This document shows positions 9,667 to 20,890 of a stretch of 64,000 nt of DNA, piece by piece. Position numbers and translations under genes: made by a program. The DNA comes from Mycolicibacter virginiensis (lineage in GTDB: Bacteria > Actinomycetota > Actinomycetes > Mycobacteriales > Mycobacteriaceae), in assembly GCF_022374935.2 (NCBI RefSeq), contig NZ_CP092430.2:1488001-1552000 (forward strand). The letters are read 5' to 3'. Each line of letters opens with the position of its first letter. Position 1 is the first letter of the stretch. The notes beneath the pieces were generated by a model. It did not search any database. It had not been told where the DNA came from and worked only from the letters and a program-made list of their open reading frames with translations.

Positions 9667-11753
9667 CAGCGGCGCAGTAGCTCGATGCGGGTACCGAGGT
9701 TGATCGGCGGCATGGTGACGATGTGGGCGACCGCGTGTGCCGGGTCCAAGCGCACGTAGTTGTCCTGGCCCCAGTTGTAGTCTTCTCCGCTTATCTGGTC
9801 GCGTACCCAGAAGCGTTGGTAGTCAGGCATTCCCAGTGCCCACATGTCCAGGTGCAGGGTCGCCTGCTCAGCGCTGAAGGGGTTCAGCGTGACCACTACC
9901 AGCACGGTGTCGCCGGTAGCCGGGTCGAACTTACTGTAGGCCAGCAGCGCGTCGTTGTCGATATGGTGGAAGTGCACGGTGCGCAGTTGATTGAACGCCG
10001 GGTGCAGCCGGCGAATCTCGTTGAGCCGGGCTATGAACGGCTCTAGGGAGCGGCCTTCGGCGACGGCGCCGGCGAAATCACGGGGACGAAGCTCGTACTT
10101 CTCCGAATCGAGGTACTCCTCGCTACCTTCATGCACTGCACGGTCTTCGAACAACTCGAATCCGGAGTACACGCCCCACGCCGGGCCCAGTGTCGCTGCC
10201 AGTACCGCGCGGATGGCGAACATTCCGGGGCCGCCGTGCTGCAGGCTGGCGTGCAGGATGTCGGGCGTGTTGACGAACAGATTCGGCCGGCGGAAGTCGG
10301 CGAGCTCGGCGATCTGCTGACCGAACTCCGTGAGCTCGGATTTGGTTGTCCGCCAGGTGAAATACGAGTAAGACTGGGTGAAGCCCAGTTTGGCCAAGCC
10401 GTACTGGCGTGCCGGTGGGGTAAACGCCTCGGACAAAAACAGCACGTCAGGGTCGATGTTCTTGACGGCGGCGATCAACCAGAGCCAAAAGTCCGGGGGC
10501 TTGGTGTGCGGGTTGTCCACCCGAAAGATCTTCACCCCGTGGTCCATCCAGAACCGGACCACCCGCAGTACCTCTGCGTACAGGCCGGCCGGATCGTTGT
10601 CGAAATTCAGCGGGTAGATGTCCTGATATTTCTTCGGCGGGTTTTCCGCGTAGGCGATGGTGCCATCGGGCAGTTCGGTGAACCATTCCCGATGCTGAGT
10701 GGCCCAGGGATGGTCCGGTGCGCACTGCAGCGCCAGGTCCAGCGCGACCTCCAGGTCGAGCCGGTGAGCCGCGGCGACGAAGTCGTCGAAGCCACCGATA
10801 TCGCCCAGCTCCGGATGCACCGCGTCGTGGCCGCCCTCGGCGCTGCCGATGGCCCACGGCGAACCCACGTCGCCGGATTCGGCGGTCGCGGAGTTGTTGC
10901 GGCCCTTGCGATGTACACGTCCGATGGGGTGGACCGGTGGCAGATACACCACGTCGAAACCCATCTGTGCGATCCGGGGCAGTGCCGCCGTGGCCGTGGC
11001 GAACGTGCCGTGTAGCGGGCGGCCCTCGGCGTCCCAGCCGCCGGTCGAGCGTGGAAACATCTCGTACCACGCGCCGCCGCGTGCCAGCGGCCGATCCACC
11101 CACACCTGGTGCTCGACGCCGGCGGTGACCAGCTCACGCAGCGGGTAACGGGCCAGCAGTTCGTCGAGTTCGGACGACAGTGCCGGCGCGGCCCGTGACA
11201 CCGGATCGCCTGGGGCGCGCAACGCAGCAGCCGCCGCCAGCACCGGCTCACGCCGTGCGGTCGGTACTGCGGCTGCGGCGCGGGTGAACAACTCGGCGCC
11301 GATCAACAGGTCGTTGGACAGTTCGGCCGCGGCCTGACCGGCGTCCAGCTTGGCGGTCACCGCGTGCCGCCAGCTCTGCAACGGATCGCCCCAGCCCTCG
11401 ACGCGGAACGTCCATAAGCCGACGGCGTCGGGGGTGAAGGCACCGTGAAACACGTAGGCGTCGAACCCGGTGTGCATGGGCAGATGCAGTGCTGAGCCTG
11501 CCGCGGTCGGCGGCGGATCACCGGGCAGCGGATAGCGGCGCCCCACGTGACGTACCACCAAAGTCGCCGCGACGGCCTCATGGCCTTCACGCCAGACGGT
11601 GGCCTTGACCGGCACGGTCTCACCGACCACGGCTTTGGCCGGGTAGCGGCCGCATGAGACGACCGGTTCGACATCGTCGACCTCGACTCGTCCAGCCACC
11701 ACACTCCGTTCGTCGTCGGGCTGTATGCGCCCACGGTAGCTGTCCAGCGACAT
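9666..11753 (-). CDS. glgE: Alpha-1,4-glucan:maltose-1-phosphate maltosyltransferase
   Basis: GlgE (695 residues) transfers maltosyl units from maltose-1-phosphate onto growing alpha-1,4-glucan. The barrel has EMFPRS and [14 protein letters not shown], the nucleophile Asp in [16 protein letters not shown] and the general acid Glu in [13 protein letters not shown]. It is first of a two-gene unit with glgB. It is divergent from glgP with a 79-bp intergenic region, so a bidirectional promoter probably controls synthesis and breakdown of glucan. Confidence 0.97.
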   Translation of the reverse strand: MSLDSYRGRIQPDDERSVVAGRVEVDDVEPVVSCGRYPAKAVVGETVPVKATVWREGHEAVAATLVVRHVGRRYPLPGDPPPTAAGSALHLPMHTGFDAYVFHGAFTPDAVGLWTFRVEGWGDPLQSWRHAVTAKLDAGQAAAELSNDLLIGAELFTRAAAAVPTARREPVLAAAAALRAPGDPVSRAAPALSSELDELLARYPLRELVTAGVEHQVWVDRPLARGGAWYEMFPRSTGGWDAEGRPLHGTFATATAALPRIAQMGFDVVYLPPVHPIGRVHRKGRNNSATAESGDVGSPWAIGSAEGGHDAVHPELGDIGGFDDFVAAAHRLDLEVALDLALQCAPDHPWATQHREWFTELPDGTIAYAENPPKKYQDIYPLNFDNDPAGLYAEVLRVVRFWMDHGVKIFRVDNPHTKPPDFWLWLIAAVKNIDPDVLFLSEAFTPPARQYGLAKLGFTQSYSYFTWRTTKSELTEFGQQIAELADFRRPNLFVNTPDILHASLQHGGPGMFAIRAVLAATLGPAWGVYSGFELFEDRAVHEGSEEYLDSEKYELRPRDFAGAVAEGRSLEPFIARLNEIRRLHPAFNQLRTVHFHHIDNDALLAYSKFDPATGDTVLVVVTLNPFSAEQATLHLDMWALGMPDYQRFWVRDQISGEDYNWGQDNYVRLDPAHAVAHIVTMPPINLGTRIELLRR

Positions 11754-11832
11754 CCACCGGAACCGAGCGAGGTGTTCGCCACCGAATCGTCAGGTCTGTT
11801 CGGCAGGCTCCGCTTCGGTAAGGTAGTGAGGC

Positions 11833-14427
11833 GTGAAGGCCCTCCGCCGGTTCACCGTTCGCGCCCACCTTCCCGAGCGGCTGCTGGCACTTGAGCAGCT
11901 GTCGATGAACCTGCGCTGGTCGTGGGAGCAGCCGACGCAGGAGCTCTTCGCCGCCATCGACCCCGAATTGTGGGACGGGAGTGGGCGCGACCCGGTAGCG
12001 CTGCTCGGGGCGGTCAGTCCCGCGCGGCTCGAAGAGCTGGCCACCGACCAGGAGTTCACCGCCCGGCTCGATGCGCTGGCCGCCGATCTCTCGGCGTATC
12101 TGACCAGCCCGCGGTGGTATCAGCATCAGCAGGACGGCGGCGCGGCGCTGCCGACGGCGGTCGCTTACTTCTCGATGGAATTCGGCGTCGCCGAAGCTCT
12201 GCCCAACTACTCAGGCGGCCTGGGGATCCTGGCGGGGGATCACCTGAAGTCGGCGTCGGATCTGGGTGTGCCGCTGATCGCGGTGGGGCTGTACTACCGG
12301 TCCGGGTATTTCCGTCAGGCGTTGACCGCCGACGGCTGGCAGCGCGAAACCTATCCGGCACTGGATCCTCAGGGGCTGCCGCTGCGGCTGCTGGTCGATA
12401 CCGACGCCCACCCGGTGCTGATCGATGTGGCGTTGCCCGGCGCCGGGCGGTTGCGGGCCCGGATCTGGGTCGCGCAGGTGGGCCGAGTGCCGCTGTTGCT
12501 GCTGGATTCCGACATCGGTGAGAATCCCCACCAACTGCGCGGAATCACTGACCGGTTGTACGGCGGCGACCAGGAGCATCGGATCCGTCAGGAGATCCTG
12601 GCTGGGATCGGCGGTGTGCGGGCCATCCGCGAATTCACCCGGTTGCAGGGCATGCCCGCTCCGGAGGTCTTTCACATGAACGAGGGGCACGCGGGCTTCC
12701 TCGGCGTCGAACGCATCCGTGAGCTGATCGCCGAGCAGGGCCTGGATTTCGACACCGCGCTGGCCGTGGTCCGTTCGGCGACGGTGTTCACCACGCACAC
12801 CCCGGTGCCGGCCGGAATCGACCGGTTTCCCGCGGACATGGTGCGCCGCTATTTCGACGACAGCGGTGATGCTCTGGTCGCCGGGGTGCCCACCGAGCGG
12901 ATCATGGAACTTGGCATGGAGCAGGGAGACGAACACGATCCCGGCATGTTCAATATGGCCCACATGGGGCTGCGGCTGGCGCAGCGCGCCAATGGTGTTT
13001 CGCGGCTGCACGGGCGGGTCAGCCGGGTCATGTTCAACGACCTGTGGCCCGGGTTCGACGGCGGCGAGGTGCCGATCGGCTCGATCACCAACGGCGTGCA
13101 CGCGCCGAGCTGGGCGGCGCCGCCATGGCTGCAGCTCAGCCGCGACGTGGCCGCGCCCGACTCGTTCAGCGAGCCCGCGGCCTGGCAACGTCTGCAGCAG
13201 GTCGACCCGGTGACGTTGTGGTCCATCCGCTCGCAGCTGCGGGCACTGCTCGTCGACGAGGTCCGGTTGCGGTTGCTTAAGTCCGGGCTGGAACGCGGTT
13301 CTTCGGAGGCCGAGTTGGGCTGGATCGCTACGGCATTCGACCCTGACGTGCTGACCATCGGCTTCGCCCGGCGGGTGCCGACGTACAAGCGGTTGACGTT
13401 GATGCTGCGTGATCCCGATCGATTGGAGCAGCTGCTCCTTGACGAGCAGTGCCCCGTCCAGCTGATCGTCGCCGGCAAGTCCCATCCGGCCGACGAAGAC
13501 GGCAAGGCACTGATTCAGCAGGTGGTGCGGTTTGCCGACCGCCCGGAAGTGCGGCATCGCATTGCGTTCCTGCCCGACTACGACATGTCGATGGCACGGC
13601 GTCTGTACTCGGGATGCGATGTCTGGCTGAACAATCCGTTGCGCCCGTTGGAGGCCTGCGGCACCTCGGGAATGAAGAGCGCGCTCAACGGCGGGCTGAA
13701 CCTGTCGATTCGCGACGGCTGGTGGGACGAGTGGTTCGACGGGCAGAACGGCTGGGCGATTCCCACTGCGGACGGGGTCGCCGACGAGAATCGGCGCGAC
13801 GATCTGGAGGCCGCGGCGCTCTACGACCTGCTGGCGTCATCGGTGGTGCCGAAGTTCTACGAGCGCGACGACCGGGGCGTGCCGCCGCGTTGGATGGAGA
13901 TGGTGCATCACACCCTGCAGACGCTGGGGCCGAAAGTGCTGGCGTCGCGGATGGTGCATGACTACGTGGAGCAGTGTTATGCCCCGGCCGCGCAGTCGTT
14001 GCGGCGCACCTGTGAGCCGATCGACGGGGTGCCCTTCGGTGCGGCACGTCAATTGGCCGACTACCGGCGTCGGGCCGAAGCGGCCTGGCCGCACATCCAG
14101 ATCACCGACGTCGACAGCACCGGCCTGCCGGATGCACCCTGGCTGGGCTCGGAGTTGACGCTGACCGCCTCGGTGCGCCTGGCCGGGTTGCGGCCGGACG
14201 AGGTGGCCGTGCAGGCGGTGCTGGGCCGAGTGGATTCCGGTGACACCCTGCTGGATCCGGTTACCGTGGCGATGTCGCACGCCCACACCGATGCGGACGG
14301 AACGGAAGTCTTCTCCACGACCAGTCGGCTACCGGTGGCCGGGTCGGTGGGCTACACCGTGCGGGTGCTGCCGTGCCATCCGTTGCTGTCCGGCGATGCC
14401 GAACTGGGACTGGTGACGTTGGCTTGA
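11833..14427 (+). CDS. glgP: Glycogen/alpha-glucan phosphorylase
   Basis: A GT35 PLP-dependent phosphorylase of 864 residues that releases glucose-1-phosphate from alpha-glucan. The catalytic domain begins with VAYFSMEFGVAEALPNYSGG, has EVFHMNEGHAGFLGVERI and TVFTTHTPVPAG, and carries the PLP-binding region ACGTSGMKSALNGGLNLS. The N-terminal extension (LEQLSMNLRWSWEQPTQELF) is DUF3417, as in the short actinobacterial GlgP type. Start is the GTG at 11833. It matches Rv1328. Confidence 0.95.
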   Translation: MKALRRFTVRAHLPERLLALEQLSMNLRWSWEQPTQELFAAIDPELWDGSGRDPVALLGAVSPARLEELATDQEFTARLDALAADLSAYLTSPRWYQHQQDGGAALPTAVAYFSMEFGVAEALPNYSGGLGILAGDHLKSASDLGVPLIAVGLYYRSGYFRQALTADGWQRETYPALDPQGLPLRLLVDTDAHPVLIDVALPGAGRLRARIWVAQVGRVPLLLLDSDIGENPHQLRGITDRLYGGDQEHRIRQEILAGIGGVRAIREFTRLQGMPAPEVFHMNEGHAGFLGVERIRELIAEQGLDFDTALAVVRSATVFTTHTPVPAGIDRFPADMVRRYFDDSGDALVAGVPTERIMELGMEQGDEHDPGMFNMAHMGLRLAQRANGVSRLHGRVSRVMFNDLWPGFDGGEVPIGSITNGVHAPSWAAPPWLQLSRDVAAPDSFSEPAAWQRLQQVDPVTLWSIRSQLRALLVDEVRLRLLKSGLERGSSEAELGWIATAFDPDVLTIGFARRVPTYKRLTLMLRDPDRLEQLLLDEQCPVQLIVAGKSHPADEDGKALIQQVVRFADRPEVRHRIAFLPDYDMSMARRLYSGCDVWLNNPLRPLEACGTSGMKSALNGGLNLSIRDGWWDEWFDGQNGWAIPTADGVADENRRDDLEAAALYDLLASSVVPKFYERDDRGVPPRWMEMVHHTLQTLGPKVLASRMVHDYVEQCYAPAAQSLRRTCEPIDGVPFGAARQLADYRRRAEAAWPHIQITDVDSTGLPDAPWLGSELTLTASVRLAGLRPDEVAVQAVLGRVDSGDTLLDPVTVAMSHAHTDADGTEVFSTTSRLPVAGSVGYTVRVLPCHPLLSGDAELGLVTLA

Positions 14428-14446
14428 GGCCGGGGGCCCGCCGGGC

Positions 14447-17221
14447 TCACGGGCGGTTCTGGCCGGCGGTTCCAGGGGTGCCGGGAGTCCCATCTGCGCC
14501 GCCGTTGCCGCCCGCGCCACCGTTGCCGCCGGTGTACTGCTCAGCGGTGCCGTTCCCACCGTTGCCGCCAGTACCGCCGGCGCCGTTGCCGTTCGGGCCC
14601 ACGGTTCCGCCGTTGCCGCCCTGCCCGCCGTCGCCGCCGTAGCCCCAATTGATGCCGTGGCCGCCATTGCCGCCGGTTCCGCCGGCGGTGCCGTTGCCGC
14701 CGTTGCCGCCATTGCCTCCGTCGCCGCCACCGCCGTTGTTGACATCGGCGGTGGCATCGCCGTTGCCGCCGTTGCCTCCGCGACCGCCGTCGCCGCCCGC
14801 TCCGGTGCCACCGTTTCCGCCGTTTCCGCCGTTTCCGCCATAGACGTGACCGCCATCGCCGCCATTGCCCCCGGCGCCGCCGTCGGCGCCGGCATAGCCG
14901 CCGGCCCCGCCCCGGCCGCCGCTGGTGGCGGTGGTGCCCCAACCGCCCTGGCCGCCGTTGCCACCATCGCCGCCGTTGCCGGCGGTGCTGCCGGGGGCGC
15001 CTGCTCCGCCGCCGCCTCCGCCGCCGTAGTAGCCGGTGCCATCGGCATACTCGTGGAAGATGCTGCCGCCGGCACCCCCCGTGCCGCCCTTACCGCCGGT
15101 GAAGCCGTCAACCGATCCGCCGTTGCCGCCGTTGCCGCCGGCGCCCCCAACGCCATTGGCCGGCTGCTGGGCGCCGCCGGCACCGCCGTAGCCGCCCCAC
15201 CCGGCATCCCCGTGGGCTCCGGCGTTGCCGCCCTTGCCGCCGTCACCGCCGGCGCCACTCATGCTGTCGCCGCCGTTGCCCCCGTTGCCGGCGTGGCCGC
15301 CCACTCCAGCACTGCCACCGTCACCACCGTGGCCGGCGTGCAGGCCGCCCAGGAGGCTGGCGCCACCCTCGCCGCCGTTGCCGGCAGTGCCGGAGTCACC
15401 GGCACTGCCACCGTTGCCGGCGTTGCCGCCGTCGCCGCCACGGCCGTCCGGAATGCCCGGGGCGCCGGCCCCGGCAGCAAGCCCGCGGCCGCCGTCGCCG
15501 CCGTTTCCGGCGTTGCCGGCGCCGTCCGCATTGCCCCCGTTGCCACCGGCCCCACCGCTGCCACCGTTGCCGACGCTGCCGACCGGGACGCTGACGCCGT
15601 CGGTGTTCCCGTGGTAGTCGCCGCCCAGGAAGCCGAAGCCGCCGCTGCCTCCATCTCCGGCGTTGCCACCATCGCCGGCGTTGCCGCCGCTTCCGCCGTT
15701 GCCGCCGTTTCCGGCATCCCCACCGTTATGGCCCGCGCCGCCTTCGCCGCCCCAGCCACCAGTGCCGCCGGTGCCGCCCCAGCCGCCGGCACCGGCGTTG
15801 CCGCCGCTTCCGCCGTTGCCGCCGTCACCGCCGGCGCCGGCAACGCCGAACCGGATCGGATCAGACGGGCTGGCCCAGCCGAACGAGGTGCCTCCGCCTT
15901 GGCCGCCGTCGCCGGCATTGCCACCCGATCCGGCGTGGCCACCCGCACCGGTGTCGCCGCCCTTGCCGCCGTTGCCCCCGTCGCCGGCATTGCCGCCCGC
16001 ACCGGCGTTGCCGACCGCTCCGCCGGTTCCGAAGAGCCCGCTCGCGCCGGAAAGCCCACCGCGCGCGCCCCAACCCCCGTATCCGCCGGCCCCGCCCTGT
16101 CCGCCGTTCCCGGCGACACTGGGACCGAAGCCACCCGCACCGCCGTTACCCCCGTTGCCGCCATCGCCGCCGCTGCCGCCGGCCCCGCCGTTACCCCCGT
16201 TGCCGAAGAAGAGTCCGCCGGCGCCGCCGTTGCCGCCGACGCCGCCGAATCCACCGGACTGACCGTCGTGGCCCGCTTCGCCGGCCTGGGCCGCGGGCCC
16301 CGCGCCACCATCGCCGCCGTTGGCCCCGCTGCCCCCGTTTCCGCCGTTGCCACCATTGCCGCCGTTGCTGAACCAGAGCCCACCCGCGCCGCCCACACCA
16401 CCGGCGCCGCCCCACCCCGCTGCCGTGGCATCGCCGCCGTTCCCGCCGTTTCCGCCGTTGCCCCAGAAGATTCCGCCGGCCCCGCCGGCTCCACCGGCGC
16501 CGCCATCGCCCCCGTCGATTCCGTCCGTGCCGTCGCCGCCGTTGCCCCCGTTGCCGAACAGGAACGCGGCATTGCCCGCTTGTCCCGCTGTTCCGTTGAT
16601 CGGAGCCAGGTATTCGACCGCGCTGATCTCCGCTGACGGACCGGGGCCTCCGCCGGCATTTCCGCCGTTGCCGATCAGCCAGCCGGCATTGCCGCCGTTG
16701 CCGCCGTAGTAGCCGTCGCCGCCGTCGCCGAACAGCCAGCCGCCGTCGCCGCCGTCGGGGTGCTCAGCGGTTCCGGCGGCGCCGTCACCGATGAGGAACT
16801 GGCCGGACCAGGTGTTGACCCAGTCGGCGACCTGTGTGCCCTCGGGGCTGTTGATCCAGTTGTCGATCGCGCCGTGGATCGGGGTGTAGAAGTACTGCTC
16901 GAACCATCCACCACTGTCGAGGGCGTTGGCGAGTGCTGCCTCGGGTCCGGTGCTGATGGCCCAGGACGTGGGGTCGGCCCAGGCGATCGAATCCAGCCAG
17001 GCGCCCAGGTCCCCCCAGTTCTGCGTCGGGTCGACGACGGTCGTGGATGGGTCCAGCGAGCCGAACAGGTCAAACAACCAGTCGAAGTCCGCTCCCGCCT
17101 GGGGCGCGGTCAGCATCGGGCCGAGCCCGGCTGCGGCGAACACTCCAGCGACGGTGCGAGTCCGATGTCGGCGATGTTGCGAGCGCTTGCTGTCGGCCCT
17201 TCGGCTTCGACGTGTCGTCAT
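14447..17221 (-). CDS. PGRS-type glycine-rich protein without a PE domain
   Basis: A 924-residue protein. Residues from about 170 onward are almost entirely GGX repeats ([15 protein letters not shown]), the PGRS pattern of mycobacterial PE_PGRS proteins. The usual ~100-residue PE domain is missing. Instead the N-terminus is [18 protein letters not shown] followed by a hydrophobic [13 protein letters not shown] stretch and an Ala-rich cleavage-like site (APQAGA), then a non-repetitive segment ([14 protein letters not shown] ... [15 protein letters not shown]). This looks like a signal peptide plus a unique domain. The ATG at 17221 is chosen as the first codon that gives this leader. In M. tuberculosis a PE_PGRS gene sits beside glgB; here the PGRS gene follows glgP. 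Confidence 0.8.
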   Translation of the reverse strand: MTTRRSRRADSKRSQHRRHRTRTVAGVFAAAGLGPMLTAPQAGADFDWLFDLFGSLDPSTTVVDPTQNWGDLGAWLDSIAWADPTSWAISTGPEAALANALDSGGWFEQYFYTPIHGAIDNWINSPEGTQVADWVNTWSGQFLIGDGAAGTAEHPDGGDGGWLFGDGGDGYYGGNGGNAGWLIGNGGNAGGGPGPSAEISAVEYLAPINGTAGQAGNAAFLFGNGGNGGDGTDGIDGGDGGAGGAGGAGGIFWGNGGNGGNGGDATAAGWGGAGGVGGAGGLWFSNGGNGGNGGNGGSGANGGDGGAGPAAQAGEAGHDGQSGGFGGVGGNGGAGGLFFGNGGNGGAGGSGGDGGNGGNGGAGGFGPSVAGNGGQGGAGGYGGWGARGGLSGASGLFGTGGAVGNAGAGGNAGDGGNGGKGGDTGAGGHAGSGGNAGDGGQGGGTSFGWASPSDPIRFGVAGAGGDGGNGGSGGNAGAGGWGGTGGTGGWGGEGGAGHNGGDAGNGGNGGSGGNAGDGGNAGDGGSGGFGFLGGDYHGNTDGVSVPVGSVGNGGSGGAGGNGGNADGAGNAGNGGDGGRGLAAGAGAPGIPDGRGGDGGNAGNGGSAGDSGTAGNGGEGGASLLGGLHAGHGGDGGSAGVGGHAGNGGNGGDSMSGAGGDGGKGGNAGAHGDAGWGGYGGAGGAQQPANGVGGAGGNGGNGGSVDGFTGGKGGTGGAGGSIFHEYADGTGYYGGGGGGGAGAPGSTAGNGGDGGNGGQGGWGTTATSGGRGGAGGYAGADGGAGGNGGDGGHVYGGNGGNGGNGGTGAGGDGGRGGNGGNGDATADVNNGGGGDGGNGGNGGNGTAGGTGGNGGHGINWGYGGDGGQGGNGGTVGPNGNGAGGTGGNGGNGTAEQYTGGNGGAGGNGGADGTPGTPGTAGQNRP

Positions 17222-17385
17222 CGCGCACCTCCGCCCAGGGCCGCAGGTGATTCTGAGGCGTGCCTGGTGTGAGGGTGATTTTATCCACCAAGCGGGCTGG
17301 CAGTAAACAGTCAGAAAGCAACTATTACGAAGCAGCCTTCTTTTTGCTCCGCGGCCCCCTAGCAAACCTCAGGCGGTGGCAATCC

Positions 17386-18843
17386 TCACGGGAAGCGGGC
17401 CAGGCAGCGATCGAAGTCGCCGAGCACCCCGGTGCGGTAGGCGTCGATGCGCGAGAAGCCGGCCGGCACCGATTCGCCGTTGATGTCGCCGGCGGCCAGA
17501 CCGTTGGTCAGCAGCCCGGCGACCGCCTCGTCCAGATCACCCGCGGTCAGTGCGATCCTGCCGCCGTTGGAGGTGGTGACGCCCTGAGACAGCCGGGTGG
17601 TGGCCACCCCGGTCAGGCATGCGGTGCGCAGCGCGGCCGCGGCGTTGTCGAGCACCAGGCCGCCGTGTTCGATCTGCACGCGCTGCAGGTACCGCGAGAT
17701 CAGCGCCGAATAGGCGGTGTTGTCACCGGACAGCGTCGCCAACTTCTGGTCCTTGCTGGGGGTGCCCATGGTCTGCAGGGCCGGCAGGTCCACCGCGATG
17801 GTGTTGGTCGCCGGGCAATAGGAGGCCGGCGGGCTGGGGCGAGCGTCCGAGCACGACGAAGCGGTCGCGGCGTCGAAGGTGAGTTTCGGTGGCTGGGCGG
17901 GCGTGAACGCGATGTTCATCGCGTCGATGACCAACCGCACCGACTCCTCGCTGACCGGCACCTCGCCGGTCTCGTTCTGTTGCAGCTGAACCGGCAGTTC
18001 GCCGCGCCGCTGCTCGATCTCCTTGGCGTCGATGGCATTACACGAGCCGGCGCCGTCGGTGAACCCGAACTGGAATGCCGAGATCCGCTCGAAGGCCGAA
18101 CCGTGTTCGTTGCCGCCGATCGACTCGTCGGGACCGAGCAACGGATCACGCAGCGCCAGCATCGCGGCCAACACGCCGTTGAGCCCGTCGCCGGTGCTCA
18201 GTGTGAAGCGCGGGGAATCCCCTTGGGCCACCCAGCGCAGGTAGACACCCGCCAGGCAGTCGGCTTGCTGCTCGGCCACCAGTGTCGGGGTCTGGCGCCG
18301 CTTGGTGATGCCGGCGGTGCGGGCAATCGCGTGGCCGTACTCGTGGGCGAGCACCATGGTGATGGCCATGTCGCCATAGGCGCTGCGCAAGGCGGGCAGC
18401 AGCAGCCGACGATCCCAGCCGATGGTGTTGTCCAGATAGCAGTAGGCCGCGTTGACCAGCAGGAAAGTCCTGCTGTCACAGAACTTTCCGCGCAGTTGCG
18501 CCGGATCCCAGGACAGCAGTGACTTCGCCGGCTTGAACTCGCCGTCGAAGGTGTTGGGATAGGTCGTGGTCCAGAACGCCTCGAGGTCGCTGACCGACTG
18601 AGCGGCGAGTTGGTCGATCCGCCCGCCGTCGGTGCCGTCGACCTCCCGGGTCGGTGGCGGGGCGTCAGGGCGCAGCCCGGTGGGGCCGTCGACGGCCTGC
18701 AGACCGCCTACCCGGAACGGGTCGGCGAACACCGACACGGGTTGCCCGTCGAGCATGCGGGCACATCCGCTCAGCAATAACACCAGTGTGCAGGCGGTGA
18801 CCAGAACCGCATTAACACGGTGCCGTCGGCGGGCAGGGCGCAT
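17386..18843 (-). CDS. Zinc metalloprotease lipoprotein, LpqM-like
   Basis: A 485-residue exported protein. The N-terminus has basic residues, a hydrophobic core and a lipobox (VLLLSGCARM), so it is probably lipid-anchored. The HEXXH motif is in LAHEYGHAIARTAG, with EQQADCLAGVYLRW downstream as third zinc ligand region, which fits the neutral zinc metallopeptidase family (YpfJ/LpqM-like). The substrate is unknown. It lies downstream of dinG on the same strand, 20 bp apart, and is not in this place in M. tuberculosis. Confidence 0.8.
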   Translation of the reverse strand: MRPARRRHRVNAVLVTACTLVLLLSGCARMLDGQPVSVFADPFRVGGLQAVDGPTGLRPDAPPPTREVDGTDGGRIDQLAAQSVSDLEAFWTTTYPNTFDGEFKPAKSLLSWDPAQLRGKFCDSRTFLLVNAAYCYLDNTIGWDRRLLLPALRSAYGDMAITMVLAHEYGHAIARTAGITKRRQTPTLVAEQQADCLAGVYLRWVAQGDSPRFTLSTGDGLNGVLAAMLALRDPLLGPDESIGGNEHGSAFERISAFQFGFTDGAGSCNAIDAKEIEQRRGELPVQLQQNETGEVPVSEESVRLVIDAMNIAFTPAQPPKLTFDAATASSCSDARPSPPASYCPATNTIAVDLPALQTMGTPSKDQKLATLSGDNTAYSALISRYLQRVQIEHGGLVLDNAAAALRTACLTGVATTRLSQGVTTSNGGRIALTAGDLDEAVAGLLTNGLAAGDINGESVPAGFSRIDAYRTGVLGDFDRCLARFP

Positions 18844-18863
18844 GGGGTACCACGATAGTGGGC

Positions 18864-20846
18864 TCAGGCGCCGCGCAGCCGCTTCAGCGCCAGCTGCACC
18901 TTCGCTGTGTCGGTGGTGCCCCAGAACGGCGGTAGCGAGGCCCGCAGGTATCCGGCGTAACGGGCGGTGGCCATCCGGGAGTCGAGCACCGCCACCACGC
19001 CCCGGTCGTCGTTTCCGCGCAGCAGCCTGCCGGCGCCTTGGGCCAGCAGCAGGGCGGCGTGGTTGGCGGCCACTGCCATGAAGCCGTTGCCGCCGCGCGC
19101 GGTGATGGCGCGCTGCCGGGCGGTCAGCAGCGGATCATCGGGTCGCGGGAACGGGATGCGGTCGATGAGCACCAGCGACAGCGACGGTCCCGGGACGTCG
19201 ACGCCCTGCCACAGCGACAGCGTGCCGAACAGCGAGGTCGCGGCGTCGTCGGCGAACTGCTCGACCAGCGCGCCGGTGGTGTCGTCGCCCTGGCACAGCA
19301 CCGGTGTGTCGAGGCGCTCGCGCATCGCGTCGGCCGCGGCTCGTGCCGCTCGCATCGACGAGAACAAGCCCAGGGTTCGACCGCCGGCCGCGGTGATCAG
19401 TGCGGTGATCTCGTCGAGTTGTTCGGCCGTGCCGGTGCCTTCGCGCCCGGGTGGCGGCAGGTGCGCCGCGATGTAGAGGATGCCCGACTTGGCGTGCGCA
19501 AAAGGTGAGCCGACGTCAAGGCCACGCCAGCGCGCGGCCTGGGGATCTTCGCCGCGCCGCAGACCCCAGTCGCCGGCCATGGCGTCGAAGGACCCGCCGA
19601 CCGTCAGCGTTGCCGAGGTCAGCACCGTGGTCGCACGGGCGAACAGCCGCTCGCGCAGCAGGCCGGCGACCGACAGTGGTGCCACCCGCAGCACGGCCCG
19701 CACCGAGCCCCGATTGTCTTCGTGGCTGAGCCAGACCACGTCGTAGCGGTCGGGGATGGCCGGCTCGAACGAGGTCAGGATCCGGGACGCGGTGTCGGCG
19801 ATCTCGGTCAGCGCGGCGACCGACTCCTTGCGCGCGGCAGCGGCTTTGGGATCGGCGGGTGTGGTGTCGATGGCTGCGCGGGCCGCCCCGGCGGCATCAC
19901 GCAGGGCGGCCAGATAGGTGGCCAGCTCCTCGTCGAGGTGATCCATCCGGCCGGGGGTGCCGTCGTGGATCGCCGAGCCGAACGTCAGCGATGCGGCATC
20001 GAGGCGCTGGACCAGCTCGGGGGAGACCAGCCGGCCAACACGGCGCACCGCGACGCTGAGCATGGTCGCGCTCAGCTCGGCGGTGGCCACTGAGGTCACC
20101 CGGTCGGCGAGTTCGTGCGCCTCGTCGATCACCAGCAGGCGATGCTCGGGCAACACGGTGGTGTCGGAGATGGCGTCGATGGCCAACAGGGCATGGTTGG
20201 TGACGACGACGTCGGCCTCGGAAGCGACGGCTCGGGCCCGCTCGGCGAAGCAGTCGGTGCCGTATTGGCAGCGCACGGCGCCCACACATTCCCGCGCTGA
20301 GACGCTGACTTGAGACCAGGACCGTTCCGGTACACCGGGTTTGAGGTCGTCGCGATCACCGGTGTCGGTGTCTTCAGCCCACGCGGTCAGCCGCTGTACG
20401 TCGCGGCCCAAGGCGCTTGCCGCGAACGGATCGAACAGCTCGGCCTGCGGCTCGTCGTCGGATTCCTCGGCTATTCCGGTGTGGATCTTGTTCAGGCACA
20501 GGTAATTCCGCCGACCCTTGAGCAGTGCGAAAGTGGGTCGCCGGGGGAGCACTTTTTCCAGGGCGCCGGCCAGGCGCGGCAGGTCACGGTCGACGAGTTG
20601 GCGCTGCAACGCGATGGTCGCGGTCGACACCACGACGGGGTTCTCGTCGGTCAACGCCCGCGCGATCGCCGGAACCAGGTAGGCCAGCGACTTGCCGGTA
20701 CCGGTGCCGGCCTGGACCGCCAGGTGCTCGCCGGTGTCGAAGCAGCGCGCTACCGCCTCGGCCATACGGACCTGACCCTCGCGTTCACTGCCGCCCAGTG
20801 CGGCTACCGCGGCGGCGAGCAGCTCGGATACGGACGGGTCAGCCAT
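18864..20846 (-). CDS. dinG: DinG-family ATP-dependent helicase
   Basis: An XPD/DinG-type superfamily 2 helicase of about 660 residues. Walker A is AGTGTGKSLAYLVPA, the DEAH box is LLVIDEAHELADR, and C-terminal motifs include LWQGVDVPG and QGAGRLLR. Four cysteines between Walker A and the DEAH box (in YLCLNK, ECVGAVRCQYG and TDCFAE) fit the Fe-S cluster of the family. An ATG at 20846 and an upstream GTG at 20855 are both possible starts. It matches Rv1329c. Confidence 0.93.
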   Translation of the reverse strand: MADPSVSELLAAAVAALGGSEREGQVRMAEAVARCFDTGEHLAVQAGTGTGKSLAYLVPAIARALTDENPVVVSTATIALQRQLVDRDLPRLAGALEKVLPRRPTFALLKGRRNYLCLNKIHTGIAEESDDEPQAELFDPFAASALGRDVQRLTAWAEDTDTGDRDDLKPGVPERSWSQVSVSARECVGAVRCQYGTDCFAERARAVASEADVVVTNHALLAIDAISDTTVLPEHRLLVIDEAHELADRVTSVATAELSATMLSVAVRRVGRLVSPELVQRLDAASLTFGSAIHDGTPGRMDHLDEELATYLAALRDAAGAARAAIDTTPADPKAAAARKESVAALTEIADTASRILTSFEPAIPDRYDVVWLSHEDNRGSVRAVLRVAPLSVAGLLRERLFARATTVLTSATLTVGGSFDAMAGDWGLRRGEDPQAARWRGLDVGSPFAHAKSGILYIAAHLPPPGREGTGTAEQLDEITALITAAGGRTLGLFSSMRAARAAADAMRERLDTPVLCQGDDTTGALVEQFADDAATSLFGTLSLWQGVDVPGPSLSLVLIDRIPFPRPDDPLLTARQRAITARGGNGFMAVAANHAALLLAQGAGRLLRGNDDRGVVAVLDSRMATARYAGYLRASLPPFWGTTDTAKVQLALKRLRGA

Positions 20847-20890
20847 GGTGTGCACACGGTAGCCCGCTTTGGGATCTACATGCTCATCCG

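Noticed and set aside
14657..16636. A 659-codon plus-strand ORF antisense to the PGRS gene
   Set aside because: It is a shadow of the GGX repeats on the opposite strand: long strings of Ala/Val with no domain and no ribosome-binding site.
14450..16700. PGRS repeats as a CRISPR array
   Set aside because: The repeats are short, degenerate and in one coding frame (GGX). There are no unique spacers of constant length.
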